From Fimbriiglobus sp. (GTDB lineage Bacteria > Planctomycetota > Planctomycetia > Gemmatales > Gemmataceae): DNA of 9,110 nucleotides. Shown here piece after piece: positions 5,882 to 9,110 of the stretch; position 1 is the first letter of the stretch, and each line of letters opens with the position of its first letter. Location: positions 1 through 9,110 of the forward strand of contig JANXTD010000275.1 in assembly GCA_025352585.1 (NCBI GenBank), given 5' to 3'. The notes beneath the pieces are model-generated. The model was given only the letters and a program-made list of their open reading frames with translations. It was not told the DNA's origin and searched no databases. The position numbers and the translations under genes were made by a program.

Positions 5882-5896
5882 AACGGCAATACCGTT
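5882..5896. repeat. Short inverted repeat in the doxX/aas-like divergent spacer
   Basis: AACGG (5882-5886) and CCGTT (5892-5896) are perfect 5-base arms around CAATA. It lies between the two divergent genes, upstream of the aas-like -35 and in front of doxX. It could be a small operator or a hairpin in the doxX leader. The arms are short enough to arise by chance. Confidence 0.35.
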
Positions 5897-5911
5897 CCGA
5901 AGGTCGCACCC

Positions 5912-5939
5912 TTGCAACTCGTTCGGCGGCGTGGACAAT
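5912..5939 (+). promoter_or_regulatory. Promoter of the Aas-like gene
   Basis: TTGCAA (5912-5917) and GACAAT (5934-5939) are separated by 16 bases. The expected start of transcription (5945-5947) coincides with the ATG at 5947, so the mRNA would have no or almost no leader. No ribosome-binding site is seen before that ATG, consistent with leaderless translation. Confidence 0.6.
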
Positions 5940-5946
5940 ACCCGAC

Positions 5947-8586
5947 ATGCTGCTCCAACCGCTACGCCTCTTCCTGTGGTCCCTCAGCCGCCTCGTGCTG
6001 GCCCTGCGCTACCGCGTCACGGTCGTCGGCCGCGACGAGTCGTCGCGCGGGCCGGGGCCGTTCCTCGTGCTCCCCAACCACGTCGGCTACTCGGACCCGC
6101 CGAACGTGCTAGTCCACCTCTGGCTTCGCTTCCGCATGAGGCCGATGCTGCTCGAGACCAACTTCCAGAACCCCGTCCTCGCGCCGTTCGGCTACCTGCT
6201 GCACGCGATCAAAGTGCCCGACCTCACGGCCGCGAGCGTCGAGGGCCGGCGGCGCGCCGAAGAAGCCGTCGCCACGGCCATCGAGGCGCTGAAGGCCGGC
6301 GACAGCGTCGTCCTATGGCCGTCCGGCCGGCTGACGCGCGACGGCAGCGAACGCCTCGGCGGCGCGCGCGGCGTCTCGGACATCCTCACCGCCGTGCCGA
6401 ACGCGACCGTGGTCCTGGTGCGCAGCCGCGGCCTGTGGGGCAGCAGCTTCAGTTGGGCCGACGGCGTCAAGCCGCGGCTCGTTCGTAGCCTCACGCGCGG
6501 GGCGGCGCTGTTCCTGGCGAACCTGATCGTGTTCATGCCGCGCCGCCGGGTGACGATGACGCTGGAAGCCTTCCCGCCGGGGACGCGGCCGGCCCCGACG
6601 CGCGAGGCGATCAACCCCTGGCTCGACGCCTGGTTCAACGCCGACGTGCCGGCCGAGACGCCGACCTTCGTGCCGTACCACTTCGCCTTAGGCCCGCGGA
6701 CGCACGACTTCCCGCCGCCGGCCGCGCCGATCGTCGGCGTGAGCACAGTCACGGAGGCGGTGCGCAAGGCGGTCGCCGAGATCGTCGCCGAGAAGACCAA
6801 GCGGCCGCTGACCCCCGCCGACGAGAAGCCCGAGCGGACCTTCCAGGAGTTGGGCATCGACAGCCTCGACGCGATGGACATCGGCCTGGCGGTCGAGCGC
6901 CGCTTCGGCTTCTCGGCGCGGACCATGCCGACGACCGTCGGCGGGCTGTGGGCGCTGGCGTCGGGGCAGGCCGCGGCCGGCGAGGTCAAGCCGGCCCCGG
7001 CGGCGTGGGCGACGCCGGTCACCGCCCCGGTCGCCATCGACTTCCTGGGCGCGACGATCCCCGAGGCGGTGCTCAACCGCGTGCTGCTGAACCCCAAGGA
7101 CGTCGCCGTCGCCGACGACACGTCGGGGGCGCTGACCTACGAGCGCGTCTTGCTCGGCGCGACGCTGCTGGCCGCCCGCTTCGCCGCGCTCGACGGCAAG
7201 CCGGTCGGCCTGATGTTGCCGGCCTCCGTCGCGGGCGTGTTGTCGCTGCTGGGCCTGCATTTGGCGGGGAAACTGCCGGTGATCCTGAACTGGACGACCG
7301 GCCCGGCCAACATGGAGCACGCGGTCAAGCTCGCCGGCGTGAGTGTGGTCGTCACCTCGCGGCAGTTCATCGACCGCACGCAAATCGCCGTCCCCGGCGC
7401 GACCTTCTTCTACCTCGAAGACGTGCGCGCCACCGTGTCGAAGTTCGAGAAGATGTGGCGGCTGCTGAGCGTGACGCTGCTCCGCGGCCGCACCGTCCGC
7501 CGGTTGCTGGCGCGACTCGGCACCAAGCCGGACGACGCGGCGGTGGTGCTGTTCACGAGCGGCTCGGAGAAGGCCCCGAAGGCGGTGCCGCTGACGCACG
7601 CCAACGTCATCGAAGACCTGAAGGGCGCGGCCCCGCTCTTCGAGATCGACCGGCACAACTCGGGCCTCGTCTTCCTGCCGCTGTTCCACAGCTTCGGCCA
7701 CACGGTTACCGGACTGCTGCCGCTGTTCATTGGTTTGAAGGTCGTCTACCACCCCGACCCGACCGACGCCGGGACGCTGGCCGGCAAGTGCGCCGCCTAC
7801 CAGACGACGATCCTGGCGGCGACGCCGACCTTCCTGGCGTACCTGCTCGAGAAGGCCAAGCCGGGCGAGTTGGCGAGCCTGCGCGTCATCATCCTGGGGG
7901 CGGAGCGCTGCCCCGACTGGATGTTTGACAAGGCCAAGACGCTCGCCCCCGACGCCGTGATCCTCGAAGGCTACGGCATCACCGAGTGCGCCCCGGTCGT
8001 GTCGCTGAACCCGCGGCACGCCCCGAAGCGCGGCACGATCGGCAAGCCGCTGGTGAACGTCAAGCTGGCCATCCGCGACCTCGAGACCGACGAACCGTTG
8101 CCGAGCGGCAAGATGGGGATGCTGCACGTCAGCGGGCCGAACGTCTTCCCCGGCTACCTCGGCGGGGGCGACACGCCGCCGCCGTTCCGCGACTTCGACG
8201 GCCGGCGCTGGTACGTCACCGGCGACCTGGCGGAACTCGACGCCGACGGCTACGTCGTCTTCCACGGCCGGCTGAAGCGCTTCCTGAAGGCCGGCGGCGA
8301 GATGATCTCGCTGCCGCAACTCGAGGAGCCGTTCGCCAAGAAGTACCCGCCGACGGACCAGGGACCGCGGGTCGCCGTCGAGGGGATCGAGACCGACGCC
8401 GGCCGCCGGGTGGTGCTGTTCACGACCGAGGCGATCGACTTGCCGGAGGCGAACGCGCTACTTCAAGCCGAGGGCTTCCGCGGCGTGATGCGGCTAGACG
8501 CCGTGGAGCGCCTCGACCGCGTGCCGACCCTGGGCACCGGCAAGACCGACTACAAGGTTCTCAAGGCGCGGCTGACGGCGGGCTAA
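5947..8586 (+). CDS. Aas-like acyltransferase-ACP-acyl-activating enzyme fusion
   Basis: The 879-residue protein joins three parts of a lysophospholipid re-acylation enzyme. Residues about 5-230 are a PlsC-type acyltransferase with the HX4D motif NHVGYSD (44-50). Residues about 265-340 are an acyl carrier protein domain with Glu-Leu-Gly-Ile-Asp-Ser-Leu-Asp; Ser306 is the phosphopantetheine site. Residues about 365-875 are an AMP-binding acyl-activating domain: P-loop LFTSGSEKAPKAV (535-547, very like E. coli Aas), Gly-Tyr-Gly-Ile-Thr-Glu (675-680), YVTGDLAELDADGY (756-769), GRLKRFLKAGGE (774-785) and the late catalytic lysine Lys866 in Gly-Thr-Gly-Lys. The likely role is to activate a fatty acid, load it on the built-in carrier and pass it to a lysophospholipid at the inner membrane. 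Acyltransferase motif III reads Trp-Pro-Ser-Gly-Arg (124-128), Ser replacing the usual Glu. The ATG at 5947 is used because the promoter overlaps the longer frame from 5842. Confidence 0.88.
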   Translation: MLLQPLRLFLWSLSRLVLALRYRVTVVGRDESSRGPGPFLVLPNHVGYSDPPNVLVHLWLRFRMRPMLLETNFQNPVLAPFGYLLHAIKVPDLTAASVEGRRRAEEAVATAIEALKAGDSVVLWPSGRLTRDGSERLGGARGVSDILTAVPNATVVLVRSRGLWGSSFSWADGVKPRLVRSLTRGAALFLANLIVFMPRRRVTMTLEAFPPGTRPAPTREAINPWLDAWFNADVPAETPTFVPYHFALGPRTHDFPPPAAPIVGVSTVTEAVRKAVAEIVAEKTKRPLTPADEKPERTFQELGIDSLDAMDIGLAVERRFGFSARTMPTTVGGLWALASGQAAAGEVKPAPAAWATPVTAPVAIDFLGATIPEAVLNRVLLNPKDVAVADDTSGALTYERVLLGATLLAARFAALDGKPVGLMLPASVAGVLSLLGLHLAGKLPVILNWTTGPANMEHAVKLAGVSVVVTSRQFIDRTQIAVPGATFFYLEDVRATVSKFEKMWRLLSVTLLRGRTVRRLLARLGTKPDDAAVVLFTSGSEKAPKAVPLTHANVIEDLKGAAPLFEIDRHNSGLVFLPLFHSFGHTVTGLLPLFIGLKVVYHPDPTDAGTLAGKCAAYQTTILAATPTFLAYLLEKAKPGELASLRVIILGAERCPDWMFDKAKTLAPDAVILEGYGITECAPVVSLNPRHAPKRGTIGKPLVNVKLAIRDLETDEPLPSGKMGMLHVSGPNVFPGYLGGGDTPPPFRDFDGRRWYVTGDLAELDADGYVVFHGRLKRFLKAGGEMISLPQLEEPFAKKYPPTDQGPRVAVEGIETDAGRRVVLFTTEAIDLPEANALLQAEGFRGVMRLDAVERLDRVPTLGTGKTDYKVLKARLTAG

Positions 8587-8602
8587 ACCGCGACCTGGCC
8601 GC

Positions 8603-8631
8603 TTGACACCCGCCGGCCGCGACGGTATGCC
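8603..8631 (+). promoter_or_regulatory. Promoter of the last gene
   Basis: A perfect -35 (TTGACA, 8603-8608) and a partial -10 (TATGCC, 8626-8631) are separated by 17 bases. Transcription would begin near 8638, about 25 bases before the ATG at 8663. It lies just 16 bases after the stop of the Aas-like gene, so the last gene can be expressed separately. Confidence 0.55.
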
Positions 8632-8662
8632 GCCCGCAGACACGTCGATTCGGGGGCAAGCT

Positions 8663-9103
8663 ATGCGGCGATTACTCTGGGCACTCACGGCCGTGGCGGC
8701 GACACAGGGCTTCGGGCTGGCGCAAGCGTCGATGCCGGGGCAGACGGTCGGGACGCCGGCGGCGCGGCCGGTCCTCCAGCCGGTCGGGACGCGGCTGCCG
8801 GCGGCGGCCCCGCAGGCCGGCACGCCGATCACCGGCCTCGCGACGCAGCAGCCCGGCGTCGTCGGCCCCGGTGCCCCCGGCGCGGGCCAGCAGCCGCAGG
8901 GCACGCCACTGGACCTCAAGAACGTCGTCGCGCCGTACCCGAACATGCCGAAGGAATCGACCTACTGGCAGAAGCTCGAGCAGCGCTGGTTCGCGCTCTT
9001 CGAGAGTGACACCCCGGCGGTGCGGCCGAGCTACACCCCCGGCATCGCTCGCCGCAACAAGGAGCGCCGCGAGAAGGCGGAGGAAGTGCGGCGGCGGGAT
9101 TAG
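8663..9103 (+). CDS. Exported Pro/Gln/Ala-rich small protein
   Basis: This 146-residue protein of unknown family has a signal peptide (Arg2-Arg3, hydrophobic 4-13, predicted cleavage Ala-Gln-Ala before Ser23). The middle (23-82) is a disordered Pro/Gly/Gln/Ala tract. The C-terminal 64 residues are more constrained: Leu-Asp-Leu-Lys-Asn-Val-Val-Ala-Pro-Tyr-Pro (83-93), an aromatic helix Tyr-Trp-Gln-Lys-Leu-Glu-Gln-Arg-Trp-Phe-Ala-Leu-Phe-Glu (101-114), then a basic tail rich in Arg, Lys and Glu (129-146). It is probably periplasmic or envelope-associated, and the aromatic helix with charged tail may bind a membrane or partner. GGGGG (8652-8656) lies 6 bases before ATG 8663. A longer reading frame from 8603 is rejected because the promoter occupies that stretch. 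The gene is complete, with a TAG stop at 9101-9103. Confidence 0.7.
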   Translation: MRRLLWALTAVAATQGFGLAQASMPGQTVGTPAARPVLQPVGTRLPAAAPQAGTPITGLATQQPGVVGPGAPGAGQQPQGTPLDLKNVVAPYPNMPKESTYWQKLEQRWFALFESDTPAVRPSYTPGIARRNKERREKAEEVRRRD

Positions 9104-9110
9104 GGCTTGG

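Noticed and set aside
6688..8319. Long minus-strand open frame (543 codons) opposite the Aas-like gene
   Set aside because: The plus strand encodes recognisable catalytic motifs throughout; the minus frame is Arg/Gly/Asp/Val-rich low-information sequence typical of antisense frames in GC-rich DNA.
8603..8662. Longer start for the last gene, at 8603
   Set aside because: The segment contains the TTGACA/TATGCC promoter, and the signal peptide begins naturally at the ATG at 8663 with a good ribosome-binding site.

Overview
The window is bacterial and very probably from a planctomycete of the Gemmata group (Gemmataceae). It is GC-rich (a hand count of 8521-8580 gives about 68% G+C) with dense genes. 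The protein starting at 241 carries near its N-terminus the Leu-Glu-x-Leu-(Glu/Asp)-Asp-Arg-x-x-Pro-Ala motif that recurs in planctomycete exported and surface proteins. No rRNA, tRNA, CRISPR array, transposase or integrase was found.

Layout. (1) 1-69, minus: the first 23 codons of an unidentified gene with its own promoter. (2) 241-1587, plus: a 448-residue protein made of a planctomycete N-terminal motif, a repetitive Gly/Ser/Asn/Tyr carrier region, and an unrelated C-terminal domain with a Cys-His-Asp pattern like papain- or transglutaminase-fold enzymes. It is followed by a 104-residue membrane protein (1675-1989) with a GTG start. Both the C-terminal domain and the small gene are much more AT-rich than everything else; 1921-1980 is about 33% G+C. 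This is the architecture of a polymorphic toxin tip with its immunity gene, and it is the best candidate in the window for an undescribed system. (3) 1990-2319: a gene-free stretch that ends in the rimO promoter. (4) 2320-3726: rimO, the methylthiotransferase of ribosomal protein S12. (5) 3902-4743: a ClpS-like protein with an altered N-degron pocket, then a DUF1801 protein, probably one operon. (6) 4864-5857, minus: an exported small beta-rich protein and, upstream of it, a DoxX-family membrane protein. A strong hairpin at 4826-4845 separates these from the convergent plus-strand operon. (7) 5947-8586, plus: an Aas-like fusion of PlsC-type acyltransferase, acyl carrier protein and acyl-activating (AMP-binding) domains, transcribed divergently from doxX and probably leaderless. 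(8) 8663-9103, plus: a small exported Pro/Gln/Ala-rich protein behind a near-consensus promoter.

How the parts work together. Most neighbours look functionally independent. Region 5 joins a putative Clp protease adaptor to a small protein of unknown role. Region 7 is a self-contained phospholipid acylation or remodelling enzyme. Several starts were chosen by finding a sigma70-like promoter (TTG-rich -35, 16-18 base spacer, TA/GA-type -10) immediately upstream; these promoters overlap or exclude the longer open frames.
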